A stretch of 64,000 bases of DNA from CAYMZZ01 sp046297935 (GTDB lineage: Bacteria; Bacteroidota; Bacteroidia; Chitinophagales; Chitinophagaceae): assembly GCA_046297935.1 (NCBI GenBank), contig JBKBHA010000017.1, positions 13,419 through 77,418 of the forward strand, in the 5' to 3' direction. This document shows, in pieces, positions 8,530 through 17,183 of the stretch. The position numbers and the translations under genes were made by a program. Positions within the stretch are counted from its first letter, which is position 1. Every line of letters begins with the position of its first letter. Below the pieces are notes generated by a model, which ran no database searches, was not told the origin of the DNA, and saw only the letters and a program-made list of their open reading frames with translations.

Positions 8530-9270
8530 ATGGACTACCTCCAAAAAATCATTCACCATTTTGAGCTTCACTCGGTTGAGGGGATAAGAGAATGCTTTCA
8601 AAATGGCGTTGATCCAAACGCAATCCTAAAGGGGAAACCATTAGTGTATGAGCTTATCAATATGTACACTCGTGGGCCGCTTTTTAAAGAATGTATTCGG
8701 GCCTTTGTTGACCATGGGCTGGTTTTTGAAGATACGGTTTTGCTCGCCGTATTGCTGGACGACGATTCCGGGCTGGAGAAACAATTATCGCTTGAGAAAA
8801 AGGCCATCGAAAAAAGATACTCATTCAATTGTGCATTCACGCCGCTGACTGACGCTACACTGCTGCACATTTGTGCCGAATATAACCATATAGCCTGCGC
8901 AAAAATGCTGATACAATATGGGGCAGATATTAACGCTGGAGCCGGATTGGATGTGAATGGTTTTGGTGGACAGACTCCCATTTTTCATACTGTCAATCAG
9001 CACGCCAACAAGAGTCTGGAAATGTTGAAATTTCTGATCTCAAAGCAGGCAGATCTGCACCTGACGGTGAAAGGAATCATCTGGGGCAAGGGATACGACT
9101 GGGAAACTTTTGTACCATCCGTCAACCCGATTAGTTATGCCATGATGGGATTGCTAAGGCAGTTTCAGAGAACGGAGGCAGATATTTATGAAATCGTTTC
9201 GCTGCTCATGAAAGCGAAGTACAATATGGACTATTTCCCGAAAAATATTCCCAACAAATACCTGAATTAA
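8530..9270 (+). CDS. Ankyrin repeat protein
   Basis: A 246-residue cytoplasmic protein with at least two clear ankyrin repeats: ATLLHICAEYNHIACAKMLI followed by QYGADINAG (about residues 114-142), and GQTPIFHTVNQ followed by LKFLISKQADLHL (about 152-182). Degenerate repeats lie before them (HSVEGIRECFQNGVDPNAI near residue 17). Ankyrin repeats bind protein partners; the partner is unknown. The stop overlaps the end of the convergent PH-domain gene by 4 bases. Confidence 0.85.
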   Translation: MDYLQKIIHHFELHSVEGIRECFQNGVDPNAILKGKPLVYELINMYTRGPLFKECIRAFVDHGLVFEDTVLLAVLLDDDSGLEKQLSLEKKAIEKRYSFNCAFTPLTDATLLHICAEYNHIACAKMLIQYGADINAGAGLDVNGFGGQTPIFHTVNQHANKSLEMLKFLISKQADLHLTVKGIIWGKGYDWETFVPSVNPISYAMMGLLRQFQRTEADIYEIVSLLMKAKYNMDYFPKNIPNKYLN

Positions 9271-10751
9271 GTCGCCGAATACCGCTGTTCCATTTCTACC
9301 CTCGCCATCGCGTAATCACGAATTATCTCCGCCTCCTGTAGGGTTAAGAATGGAATCGATATCGATTGATCGGCCGTGTAAATACGGAGGCTGGCGAGCT
9401 GATGCCGCCGCTGATAAATGCTTTGAAGCAGGGTAACGGACTGTATATTTTCCCAACGAAGTACAATATACTCGCGGCCAAATACGCCACGGCATATTTG
9501 CAAGGCATCGGCAGCCAGGTAAAGCCGGAAGCGGCGGCGAAACAGGCTGGCGGTAAGCACAATATAGCCTGGCCATAACAGGAGCGAGAAGGCATAGTTG
9601 CCACGGAAATAGTAGAGTAGCGGAAACAAGAAAAGCAGGGGCAATAGCCCGACCAACAAAACCCGACGTAATGTGTAAGCCTCTTGTATACGCACATATT
9701 CGGACTGATTGCTAATAGCAGGATGGTAATAAGCCAGCAGGGTATCAACAAAACCAGGCTGTGTAATGGGAATGCGAATGGTCCATTTCTTTTTCATGTT
9801 TTCATCGCCAATGGCATGAAAATGCAAAAGGTAAATGGGAATACGCGAACGCAGCCAGTTGGCCTTCCAACTAATGTATTGCACTTTGCTGAAGGGAATG
9901 ATCTTTTCTTTCAGATTGATGAGTCCACTTTGAATACGAAACCCTTTCGCCGAGCGGCTGATGGCAAAGCGCCCATATTGCAGGGCAATCCGCAATACCG
10001 ACAATATGATCGAAACCATCAGTATGGCCAGTGCCACCATGCCCAGCGCGGCGGCAGTACTGTTGGCCGCCAGATCGCTTAGCCAGCGTAAAAAGCCGCT
10101 AAACTGAAAATCGATGGCACGCTCCAGGTTGTCGAGAAAGGAAAAGCCAAAAGCGATGAGCAGGAAAAACGCTTCGAGGTGATTGGCTGACAACCCCAGC
10201 CTGATCAGATCGGCCTGACCCAACTGAAACAGAGTTGGTTCCTCGTCGGTAACAGTCATTGTTGTTTCCGACAACTGTTCCGATCCCTGATTCTGCTGAC
10301 CACTGATAAACCGTCGGAATTCTTCCGCCTCCTGCTGCCGCAGGATCAGTTTCACTTCGGTCTTTTCGGTGCCGGGGGAATCCACTGCTACCTGGGCCAG
10401 GTCGAGCAACTGATGCAGCCAGTTTTCCTCTATATGCACGGCCTGTATGCGGTTCAGGGGCAGGATCAGTTGAGTTCGGACCAGAATGCCTTTGCGAACA
10501 ATCAGTTCGCCACCTTCGATACTAAAGCGAAGCCGGTAAAACTCGAGGATGGAGGAAAGCAGAAAAAATACAGAAGTGGCGCCAATGGCAATTTCCCAGG
10601 GATCCACACGGGCCTGCCGGCCGGGTGAACGCAGCAACCATATCAGCAGCACCGGCCAAAGCATTCTGATCAGCTGCACAAATGTTTTATACAACACCAG
10701 CAGCAGTGCGGTACCGGGCTGGCGTCTTGCTATTTGCCAGTTCTCAGTCAC
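9267..10751 (-). CDS. Bacterial PH-domain membrane protein (YdbT-like)
   Basis: A 494-residue inner-membrane protein of the YdbT type. Three bacterial PH (bPH2/DUF304) segments are visible at about 70-145, 265-345 and 410-485. Each has the family's RGI...Ri.l.rIQ.V... pattern (ILPLNRIQAVHI, IIPFSKVQYISW, VLRWENIQSVTL), and they alternate with paired transmembrane helices at about 15-45, 185-255 and 365-400. Bacillus YdbS/YdbT are linked to antimicrobial-peptide tolerance; the molecular role is not established. It overlaps the upstream 177-residue PH gene by 8 bases, so the two form an operon and probably a complex. Confidence 0.85.
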   Translation of the reverse strand: MTENWQIARRQPGTALLLVLYKTFVQLIRMLWPVLLIWLLRSPGRQARVDPWEIAIGATSVFFLLSSILEFYRLRFSIEGGELIVRKGILVRTQLILPLNRIQAVHIEENWLHQLLDLAQVAVDSPGTEKTEVKLILRQQEAEEFRRFISGQQNQGSEQLSETTMTVTDEEPTLFQLGQADLIRLGLSANHLEAFFLLIAFGFSFLDNLERAIDFQFSGFLRWLSDLAANSTAAALGMVALAILMVSIILSVLRIALQYGRFAISRSAKGFRIQSGLINLKEKIIPFSKVQYISWKANWLRSRIPIYLLHFHAIGDENMKKKWTIRIPITQPGFVDTLLAYYHPAISNQSEYVRIQEAYTLRRVLLVGLLPLLFLFPLLYYFRGNYAFSLLLWPGYIVLTASLFRRRFRLYLAADALQICRGVFGREYIVLRWENIQSVTLLQSIYQRRHQLASLRIYTADQSISIPFLTLQEAEIIRDYAMARVEMEQRYSAT

Positions 10752-11277
10752 CTGCAGGCTGATTGATCTTTGAGAGAATGAATTCGCGCAGTCGGGCCGC
10801 TTCTTCCTGGGGCAAACCGGGCAGTTTCATATCGGCCTGCATGCCACCAGCGGTGTAAACGGATAAGGAGGCCAGTCCAAAGCGTCGGTCGAGCAAACCC
10901 GCATCAACGCTGCAATGCTGTATCCGGTTGAAGGGGCAGACCCTTACCGACCGGATGATCCAGCCTTTCTGATACACAATATCTTTTTGCCGAACGGCAT
11001 AGGCTTTATAACGAAAAGATCGCCAGGTGAGGAAAAAACTGGCCGCCGCGAATAAGAAAAGACCCACCCCTGCCAGCATCAGGTTGCCGGGTGTTTGCAG
11101 CGATGGCTTTAGGAAAAACAACAACATGGTTGCCGCCAGCAGCATAGCTGCCAACAAAAACCGATGGATCATCAGCACCCGCAGGTAGCGTCGATCCACC
11201 GGTTGAAGCTCCAGGCTGGAAGCCCGGGGCAATTGATCGGGATGAACCTGTAAATTTTCGAAAACCATTTTCTCCAA
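10744..11277 (-). CDS. Bacterial PH-domain membrane protein (YdbS-like)
   Basis: A 177-residue partner of the gene that follows it. Two transmembrane helices (about 33-54 and 62-84) precede one bPH2 domain (KDIVYQKGWIIRSVRVCPFN, then RIQHCSVDAGLLDRRFGLAS). This is the usual short subunit of the YdbS/YdbT pair. The stop overlaps the start of the larger PH gene by 8 bases, which suggests translational coupling. No promoter box of the TAnnTTTG type was picked out upstream. Confidence 0.85.
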   Translation of the reverse strand: MEKMVFENLQVHPDQLPRASSLELQPVDRRYLRVLMIHRFLLAAMLLAATMLLFFLKPSLQTPGNLMLAGVGLFLFAAASFFLTWRSFRYKAYAVRQKDIVYQKGWIIRSVRVCPFNRIQHCSVDAGLLDRRFGLASLSVYTAGGMQADMKLPGLPQEEAARLREFILSKINQPAGD

Positions 11278-11358
11278 ATTGATGTGTCTGTATGCCGGTC
11301 AGCCAACGCTGCACGACCACAAATCTACCATCTTATTTGCGAGAGATGTTTTTGGAGA

Positions 11359-12078
11359 TCAGCTCCCTCCAAAAACCTTTTTCAGAATATCAGAACCCCT
11401 TGCCAGCGGATTACTGCGAATATTCGCCTCTTCCTTTGCTACCTGATCAAAAAGCGCATCCACTGCCTTACCTACTACATATGAAGTGAGGTCGGGATTA
11501 ATTTTTTTGAAAGTGGTTGGAAACTTGTTATAGGTGGTTACGATATCTGTATAATGCTTGGTGGCTCCCACTTTGTCGAGACTTGCCTGTACCGATGGGG
11601 TAAAAGCTGCCACCAGCTTTTCAGTTGTTTTCTGACGGAAATACTGCGTAGCAGCATCCTTGCCACCGGTCACCAGTTTCAGCGCATCCTGAATCGTTAG
11701 CTCCTTGATGGCATCCAGAAAAATGGGTTTAGCAAAAGCCACTGCTTCCTCGGCACCGCGGTTAATCGACAAAATGGCTTCATCTACCTGCGCGCCCATA
11801 CCTGCTTTGCGGAGGGTGGTTTCAATTTTTTTGGCATCGGGGGGCAAAAACATTTTATACACGTCGCTGCCAAAAAAGCCATCTGTTTTATTGAGGTTGA
11901 GTACGGCATTGGTTACACCCTGTATCAGGGCCTCCTTTACACCCTGTCCGGCCTCATCCTGCGATACACCGGAACCAGATTTTTTACTAAGGAGCTTGGG
12001 CACAGTTATCTGAGCCTCAGTGAATAGGGGAGAAATAGCCAGTGCCAGCGCCAGCACTACGAGAGAAGTTTTCTTCAT
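11359..12078 (-). CDS. DUF4197 domain-containing exported protein
   Basis: A 239-residue protein with a signal peptide (MKKTSLVVLALALAISPLFT, cut near EAQ) and a DUF4197 domain over the rest. The family hallmark is seen as GVKEALIQGVTNAVLNLNKTDGFFG near residue 47, with KMFLPPDAKKIETTLRKAGM, AVAFAKPIFLDAI and FTPSVQASLDKVGA following. DUF4197 proteins are mostly helical and periplasmic in Proteobacteria and Bacteroidota; their function is unknown. The gene stands alone, divergent from lysS. Confidence 0.9.
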   Translation of the reverse strand: MKKTSLVVLALALAISPLFTEAQITVPKLLSKKSGSGVSQDEAGQGVKEALIQGVTNAVLNLNKTDGFFGSDVYKMFLPPDAKKIETTLRKAGMGAQVDEAILSINRGAEEAVAFAKPIFLDAIKELTIQDALKLVTGGKDAATQYFRQKTTEKLVAAFTPSVQASLDKVGATKHYTDIVTTYNKFPTTFKKINPDLTSYVVGKAVDALFDQVAKEEANIRSNPLARGSDILKKVFGGS

Positions 12079-12256
12079 ACGATCCTGAATTTAAAGTGTA
12101 CAAATTAATAAGCGGTGGCTGTTCGGGCAAGCAAATACCACATATTTGACGTTTGTTTAGGAGTTTTCGTTTGCTCGCCGGGGAAAATCCGATGACTAAA
12201 AGGCCAGCCTGCGGATCAGGCGTCAAAAATGCATCTGCTCGCAATCACCGATGTGT

Positions 12257-12264
12257 TAACTTTG
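12257..12264 (+). promoter_or_regulatory. Probable -7 box of the lysS promoter (TAACTTTG)
   Basis: TAACTTTG matches the Bacteroidota -7 consensus TAnnTTTG exactly, 26 bases before the lysS ATG. No TTG is present at the usual -33 distance, so this rests on the -7 box alone. Confidence 0.5.
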
Positions 12265-12290
12265 CCCGACTTTTTTAATATATATTCTTA

Positions 12291-13808
12291 ATGAGTACGC
12301 AGCAACTTTCAGAGCAGGAGCAATTACGACGCGAGAAACTGGCAGAATTGATCATGATGGGCATTGAGCCCTACCCCGCCGCCTTATTTCCGGTAACGCA
12401 CTATTCTGATGAAATAAAGGCAAACTTTACCGAAGAAAATAAAGAAACATATAGCCAGGTTTGTCTGGCCGGCCGCCTGATGAGCATCCGCGATATGGGC
12501 AAGGCCAATTTTGCCGTTATTCAGGACAGCCATGGCAAAATACAGCTCTATATCCGTCGCGATGATATTTGCACCGGCGAGGACAAGAGCCTCTACGATA
12601 TCGTTTGGAAAAAGCTGATCGACCTGGGCGATTTTATCGGCATTCGCGGTTATGTGTTTAAAACCAAAACGGGCGAAACATCGGTACACGTAACCGAGCT
12701 CACGCTTTTGAGCAAATCGCTGCGACCACTGCCCGTAGTAAAGGAAGCACATGGCGAAGTGTTTGATGAAGTAACGGATCCCGAGTTCCGCTACCGGCAG
12801 CGATATGCCGACCTGATTGTGAATCCGGGAGTGAAAGACACTTTTGTAAAACGCAGCAAACTCATCAACTCCATTCGCGATTACCTGAATGCGGCAGGAG
12901 CGCTGGAAGTGGATACACCGGTATTGCAAAGCATTCCCGGTGGCGCTGCGGCAAGACCATTCATTACGCATCATAATGCGCTGGATGTACCTTTTTACCT
13001 GCGTATAGCCAACGAACTATATCTGAAACGCCTTATTGTGGGTGGATTCGACTGGGTATACGAGTTCAGTCGCAACTTCCGCAACGAAGGAATGGATCGC
13101 ACGCATAACCCCGAGTTCACCATTCTGGAATTTTATGTGGCTTATAAAGATTATCTGTGGATGATGAATACCACGGAAACGCTGCTGGAAAAAGCTGCCA
13201 TTGATGTAACCGGTGGCACCGATCTTCAGGTGGGCGATAAGACCATTTCCTTCAAAGCTCCCTTCCGCCGTGTAACCATTTTTGAAGCCATACAGGAGCA
13301 TACCGGCATTGATGTAAGCCGTATGAATGAAGAGCAGTTGCGTTCGGTATGTAAGCAACTCAATATTCATGTAGAACCCAGCATGGGCAAGGGCAAACTG
13401 ATCGACGAAATATTCGGCGAAAAATGCGAAAAGCATTATGTGCAGCCCACCTTCATTACCGATTACCCCGTAGAAATGAGCCCGCTTACCAAGAAGCATC
13501 GCGACAAACAGGGACTGGTGGAGCGCTTTGAGCTGATGATAAATGGAAAAGAAATTGCCAATGCTTATTCAGAGCTGAACGATCCTATTGATCAGCGCGA
13601 ACGCTTCGAAGATCAGTCGAAGCTGATGGAAAGAGGTGATGACGAAGCCATGTTTATCGACAACGATTTCCTGCGTGCACTCGAATACGGCATGCCACCC
13701 ACCGCCGGCATCGGCATCGGCATCGACCGCCTCTGCATGCTACTCACCAACCAACCTTCCATTCAGGATGTATTGCTTTTTCCGCAGATGCGGCCGGAGC
13801 AGGAATGA
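12291..13808 (+). CDS. lysS: Lysine--tRNA ligase (class II)
   Basis: A 505-residue cytoplasmic enzyme that charges tRNA-Lys with lysine using ATP. An N-terminal OB fold for anticodon binding lies at about 55-150 (VCLAGRLMSIRDMGKANFAV). The class II core follows with motif 1 around PVLQSIPGGAAARPF, motif 2 NFRNEGMDRTHNPEFT and motif 3 GIGIGIDRLCMLLTN. The length matches bacterial LysRS. It is preceded by a TAACTTTG -7 box and converges on an SDR gene across a repeat-derived hairpin region. All motifs are intact, so this is a housekeeping gene. Confidence 0.98.
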   Translation: MSTQQLSEQEQLRREKLAELIMMGIEPYPAALFPVTHYSDEIKANFTEENKETYSQVCLAGRLMSIRDMGKANFAVIQDSHGKIQLYIRRDDICTGEDKSLYDIVWKKLIDLGDFIGIRGYVFKTKTGETSVHVTELTLLSKSLRPLPVVKEAHGEVFDEVTDPEFRYRQRYADLIVNPGVKDTFVKRSKLINSIRDYLNAAGALEVDTPVLQSIPGGAAARPFITHHNALDVPFYLRIANELYLKRLIVGGFDWVYEFSRNFRNEGMDRTHNPEFTILEFYVAYKDYLWMMNTTETLLEKAAIDVTGGTDLQVGDKTISFKAPFRRVTIFEAIQEHTGIDVSRMNEEQLRSVCKQLNIHVEPSMGKGKLIDEIFGEKCEKHYVQPTFITDYPVEMSPLTKKHRDKQGLVERFELMINGKEIANAYSELNDPIDQRERFEDQSKLMERGDDEAMFIDNDFLRALEYGMPPTAGIGIGIDRLCMLLTNQPSIQDVLLFPQMRPEQE

Positions 13809-13819
13809 GAGAGATAAGG

Positions 13820-13979
13820 TGGAAATGTGCAAATGTGGAAATGTGCAAATGGTCAAATGGACATTTGGTGATGAGCTAATTTGATAATTTGTTTTTTCCG
13901 TTAGGGTCAAAATACCGAATCAGGAATTCTCAAATTGATCATTTGCACATTTCCACATTTTCACATTTGCACATTTCTC
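13820..13979. repeat. Inverted-repeat region of TGTGCAAATG units between convergent genes
   Basis: The left side (13820-13864) is a run of AAATGTGCAAATGTGG-like units and the right side (13931-13979) is their inverted counterpart (ATTTGCACATTTCCACAT). They flank an AT-rich centre with GCTAATTTG. Transcripts from either side could fold into a long hairpin, so it may act as a two-way terminator for lysS and the SDR gene. A second copy of the same design is at 35606-35720. Confidence 0.7.
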
Positions 13980-13982
13980 TCG

Positions 13983-14804
13983 CTATTCTACAAACAAATC
14001 CGTATAAAGATTGCCGCCGGGAACAACGGCATAGTGGTCGAGGTTGTGGATGCCTTCGGCTGCAAATACTTCTTCGTCAATAAAGGTATTGCCCGTGCAA
14101 GTGGTAGAAGGTTTGGAAAAGATATGATATACCGCATCGGCAATGATCTCGGGTTTGCGGCTCATGTTGGCCAGCATTTCTCCACCCAACAAATTGCGCA
14201 CGGCTGCTGTGTCGATAGTAGTACGTGGCCATAGGGCATTGCTGGCAATGCGAAATGGTTTCAGTTCCTCGGCCCAGCCCAGGGCCATCATGCTCATGTT
14301 GAATTTGCTGAGTGTGTAAGCAATATGACCAGCCAGCCATTTAGGTTTTAGCGATATGGGCGGTGAAAGAGTGAGTATATGCGGATTCTCCGATTTTTTC
14401 AGATGTGGAATGCAGGCTCGGGTCACGAAAAAGGTACCTCGTACATTGATATCGTGCATCAGGTCGAAGCGCTTGGGCTCAGTGGCTTCGGTGGGAGTGA
14501 GCGAAATGGCCGATGCATTGTTGACCAGCATATCAATGCCGCCGAATTTCTCCACGGCCTGATCTACGGCTTTTTGTATCTGATCTTCAAAGCGGATATC
14601 GCATTGCACGGCCAGCGCCTGGCCTCCTGCCGCTTCCACTTCGGCTGCCGAACTGAAGATGGTGCCCCCCAATTTGCTGTTTTCTTCCACGGATTTAGCA
14701 GCAATTACAATATTTGCTCCTTCAGCGGCCAAACGTAACGCAATGGCCTTGCCAATGCCCCTGCTGGCACCCGTAATAAAAACGGTTTTGTTTTTCAACG
14801 ACAT
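13983..14804 (-). CDS. SDR family oxidoreductase (HSDL2-like)
   Basis: A 273-residue NAD(P)-dependent short-chain dehydrogenase. The start at 14804 (MSLKNKTVFITGASRGIGKA) is chosen because the longer open frame adds 36 residues without family character. Seen are the cofactor motif GASRGIG, NNAS, and the YTLSK catalytic Tyr/Lys pair (AYTLSKFNMSMMALGWAEEL). LSPPISLKPKWLAGHIAYT and TTIDTAAVRNLLGG resemble the bacterial homologues of human HSDL2. The substrate is unknown, possibly a fatty or steroid-like alcohol. No neighbours suggest a pathway. Confidence 0.85.
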   Translation of the reverse strand: MSLKNKTVFITGASRGIGKAIALRLAAEGANIVIAAKSVEENSKLGGTIFSSAAEVEAAGGQALAVQCDIRFEDQIQKAVDQAVEKFGGIDMLVNNASAISLTPTEATEPKRFDLMHDINVRGTFFVTRACIPHLKKSENPHILTLSPPISLKPKWLAGHIAYTLSKFNMSMMALGWAEELKPFRIASNALWPRTTIDTAAVRNLLGGEMLANMSRKPEIIADAVYHIFSKPSTTCTGNTFIDEEVFAAEGIHNLDHYAVVPGGNLYTDLFVE

Positions 14805-14943
14805 AGAAAACTGTTTATTCCTGAAGATAGGAAATGCCGAATTAGCACCGTCATATTTCCTTCGTACTGTTACTTCGGTACGCGTATTTTCAATAGACCG
14901 GTTTTCGGCCAAATATGCGCTGGTGGCGAAGCAGAGCGCATAC

Positions 14944-15122
14944 TACATTTGATAAAGACCAACTGTCCCGTTTTTTTCCGATACTATGAGAAACCAAAAC
15001 CAGCCGTTGTGAAGGAAAGAAAATGAGGCTCCGGCCAGAGTCTCTGATTAGTAGCAAGTAAGGCCTTTCTGGGTAGAAGCCATTGTTGTTCCGCGTCCAC
15101 AGCAATGGCTTCTTTATTTTTT
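14944..15122 (+). ncRNA. Candidate small RNA ending in an intrinsic terminator
   Basis: A -7-like box TACATTTG (14944-14951) is followed about 130 bases later by a strong terminator. Between them is no open frame of note, but there is a stem GAGGCTC/GAGTCTC (15025-15044) with a six-base loop. The terminator's T-rich tail is on the + strand while both flanking genes are on the minus strand, so an independent + transcript is the simplest explanation. No -33 TTG was found and no known RNA family was matched with confidence. Confidence 0.35.
15075..15122 (+). terminator. Rho-independent terminator
   Basis: AGAAGCCATTG (15075-15085) pairs with CAATGGCTTCT (15103-15113), an 11-bp perfect stem with a 17-base loop, followed by a T-rich run to 15122. 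The orientation serves a + strand transcript; the stem could also lie in the 3' end of the lptC message on the other strand. Confidence 0.8.
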
Positions 15123-15124
15123 CC

Positions 15125-15697
15125 TCACTGTGGATTGGGCTGCTCGGCAAATCCACCCGAATTCACTTCCAGCACGGCAATAGGTTGCTTGAAAGTGACC
15201 GTCTTAAGATCCTGCGTAGCTTCCATACCCAGGCCGCCGGCAATATCATTTCCCGGAGAACGGTAAGTGGCAACGCTGTCGGTATAGAAAATGCCTTTGT
15301 TCTGATCCCACCACAAATAGTGACAACGCAGGGTATCCAGATTACGGGTAATGATCACGACGCTGTCGCGCAGGTACACTTTGTCGAGGGTTTCAAAGTA
15401 TTTGCCGTATTTGGCATCGAGCCAGGTTTCAATTTTGGTGCTGTCGTCGTAGAAATCAACATGCAGTGATTCAGGAAACTCGAGGTATTGCGTATCACGT
15501 ACCGAACGGTACATTAAGGGAGCAGTGAGTTTTGCCTTCAGTTTGCCTTCCTGGCTCAGATAGCTCTCCACTCCTTTGGCTGTTTCGCGTGTTTCGCGCT
15601 CCTTCAGCCACACGTCAATATCCTTTTGCGAGTTTTCGCAGCTCATCAACAACATGATGGCAGTGAAAAAAATAGCAGGCAGGACGATACGTGTCAT
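15125..15697 (-). CDS. lptC: LPS export ABC transporter periplasmic protein LptC
   Basis: A 190-residue LptC-family lipoprotein. The chosen start (15697) gives MTRIVLPAIFFTAIMLLMSC, a signal peptide with lipobox LLMS-C. The longer frame would run into the upstream gene. The mature part holds the OstA/LptC beta-jellyroll strands (LSQEGKLKAKLTAPLMYR, TWLDAKYGKYFETLDKVYLR, VVIITRNLDTLRCHYLWWD). LptC receives lipopolysaccharide from LptB2FG and passes it to LptA. In Bacteroidota LptC is commonly lipidated and encoded after CoaX and an outer-membrane protein, exactly as here. Confidence 0.88.
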   Translation of the reverse strand: MTRIVLPAIFFTAIMLLMSCENSQKDIDVWLKERETRETAKGVESYLSQEGKLKAKLTAPLMYRSVRDTQYLEFPESLHVDFYDDSTKIETWLDAKYGKYFETLDKVYLRDSVVIITRNLDTLRCHYLWWDQNKGIFYTDSVATYRSPGNDIAGGLGMEATQDLKTVTFKQPIAVLEVNSGGFAEQPNPQ

Positions 15698-15743
15698 TTT
15701 GCGCTGAAAAAGATGATACAAAAATGGAAACCGATTTCTTCGA

Positions 15744-17183
15744 TTAATCAAATTTACGTTTGATAAACCAGAAATCGCTGAGCGCAAAACCAGCGGACAA
15801 TCGGAATTGATTTTCTTTTAACAGGTTGTCGTTGTTGCCGCGGCGAATGAACTCAAAGGCCAGGTTCACTTTTGTTTCCTGATACATCTGCTGGCGATTG
15901 AACTTGCGGAAAGGAAGTTCGAAACCAAGGGTTGCTCCAAATACAGGTATCTTTTCGTTCTGCACCTGAATATAATCGTTGCCTAAGAAAAAGCCCAGGC
16001 GATAGGCCACATTGCTGAAGTAAGAAGCTTTTTGAACAGGACGGATCTGACCACCTACACGAATTTCCGATTTGCTACGCAGGGTAGGATCCTTTTCGCC
16101 ATAGATCATGAACTCATCCCAATTCTGGCGGACATAATCCACACCAATCAGCCAGGACACTTTCTTAATCGCCTTGCGCTCGAGCACAAAGCCGGTAGTA
16201 ATATTGGTAGGATAAGTGATTACCCCTTTCACATCCTTTTCCGACCAAACACTGTCAATAGTATTGTAGCCCGAACTGGGATCGTAGATATATGTTTCGC
16301 GAATGATGTCGCGGCGGGCATTCAGATCTGTTTTCAGATTTCCGAAGGCACCAATGGTCAATGCAAATTCTTCTTCGTTGGTGCGTTTGAAATAGCCGGT
16401 GTATTGCAAACCACCGGTCAATTGAATATCGCCGTAGGTCGTACGGGTTTGAAAATTTCCGGCATTGTAAAGCAGTGAGTCATTTTGAATAGCCAGACGA
16501 TTGGCATAGTCCTTCTTTCCAAAATAATAACCACCATTAATACCAAAAGCAATCGCGTGCCTTTTGATATTGCTGGAATCCTTACCAAATTCAAACTTAA
16601 AGCCGGTACCAGCCGACACCAGATAGGAGCCCCCATCGCCTTCGTTGGTAGTGAAGGCACTATCAATAGGCAGGCCTGTATTGGGATCGGTAAGAAGCGT
16701 ACTGCGAACGATATTGTAGCTGATTCGGGAAATTGGACGAAGACCGAAACTCAGTCCCCAGTTGGGACGAAGCGGCACACCCACCTGTATATGCGAAAAC
16801 AAGGCATTGCTTGCTGTGAACTTGCCAATATTGTTCGGCTCGCGCAGTGTGCGGCTTTCGAGGTTGATGCCGGCATCAAAAATGGCGCGGCCCGAAGCCA
16901 GTTTTTTCGAGGTCTGCTGGCGTATGGCCTGAAAAGCGCTAAAGCTTGCCGGGTTGTTATAATTGATCGAAAAAATGTCGGTGTAGCCGGCCGAAATGCC
17001 ACCCATTGCACGGGTATTAATATTCGTATTCGGCACCAGGTCGCCCAGGCCATAACGGCTGTAGGGTGAGTTATCCTGGGCTGTTGCGGGAAGCGTAAAA
17101 GCAGTCAGTATAAGGCTAATCGCAAACCACCTGCCACCTAAGACATTGATTATCTTAGGGGTTATTGACTTCACTAATGGCAT
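15744..17183 (-). CDS. Outer-membrane beta-barrel protein
   Basis: A 479-residue exported protein with a signal peptide ending TLPATAQ near residue 36. It then has NSPYSRYGLGDLVPNTN, the opening typical of a Bacteroidota family of barrel proteins related to the FadL/porin superfamily, followed by alternating amphipathic strands to the end. It lies between coaX (29-base overlap) and lptC (46-base gap), an arrangement common in the group. This fits a role in outer-membrane transport or biogenesis linked to LPS export, but its substrate is unknown. Confidence 0.75.
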   Translation of the reverse strand: MPLVKSITPKIINVLGGRWFAISLILTAFTLPATAQDNSPYSRYGLGDLVPNTNINTRAMGGISAGYTDIFSINYNNPASFSAFQAIRQQTSKKLASGRAIFDAGINLESRTLREPNNIGKFTASNALFSHIQVGVPLRPNWGLSFGLRPISRISYNIVRSTLLTDPNTGLPIDSAFTTNEGDGGSYLVSAGTGFKFEFGKDSSNIKRHAIAFGINGGYYFGKKDYANRLAIQNDSLLYNAGNFQTRTTYGDIQLTGGLQYTGYFKRTNEEEFALTIGAFGNLKTDLNARRDIIRETYIYDPSSGYNTIDSVWSEKDVKGVITYPTNITTGFVLERKAIKKVSWLIGVDYVRQNWDEFMIYGEKDPTLRSKSEIRVGGQIRPVQKASYFSNVAYRLGFFLGNDYIQVQNEKIPVFGATLGFELPFRKFNRQQMYQETKVNLAFEFIRRGNNDNLLKENQFRLSAGFALSDFWFIKRKFD

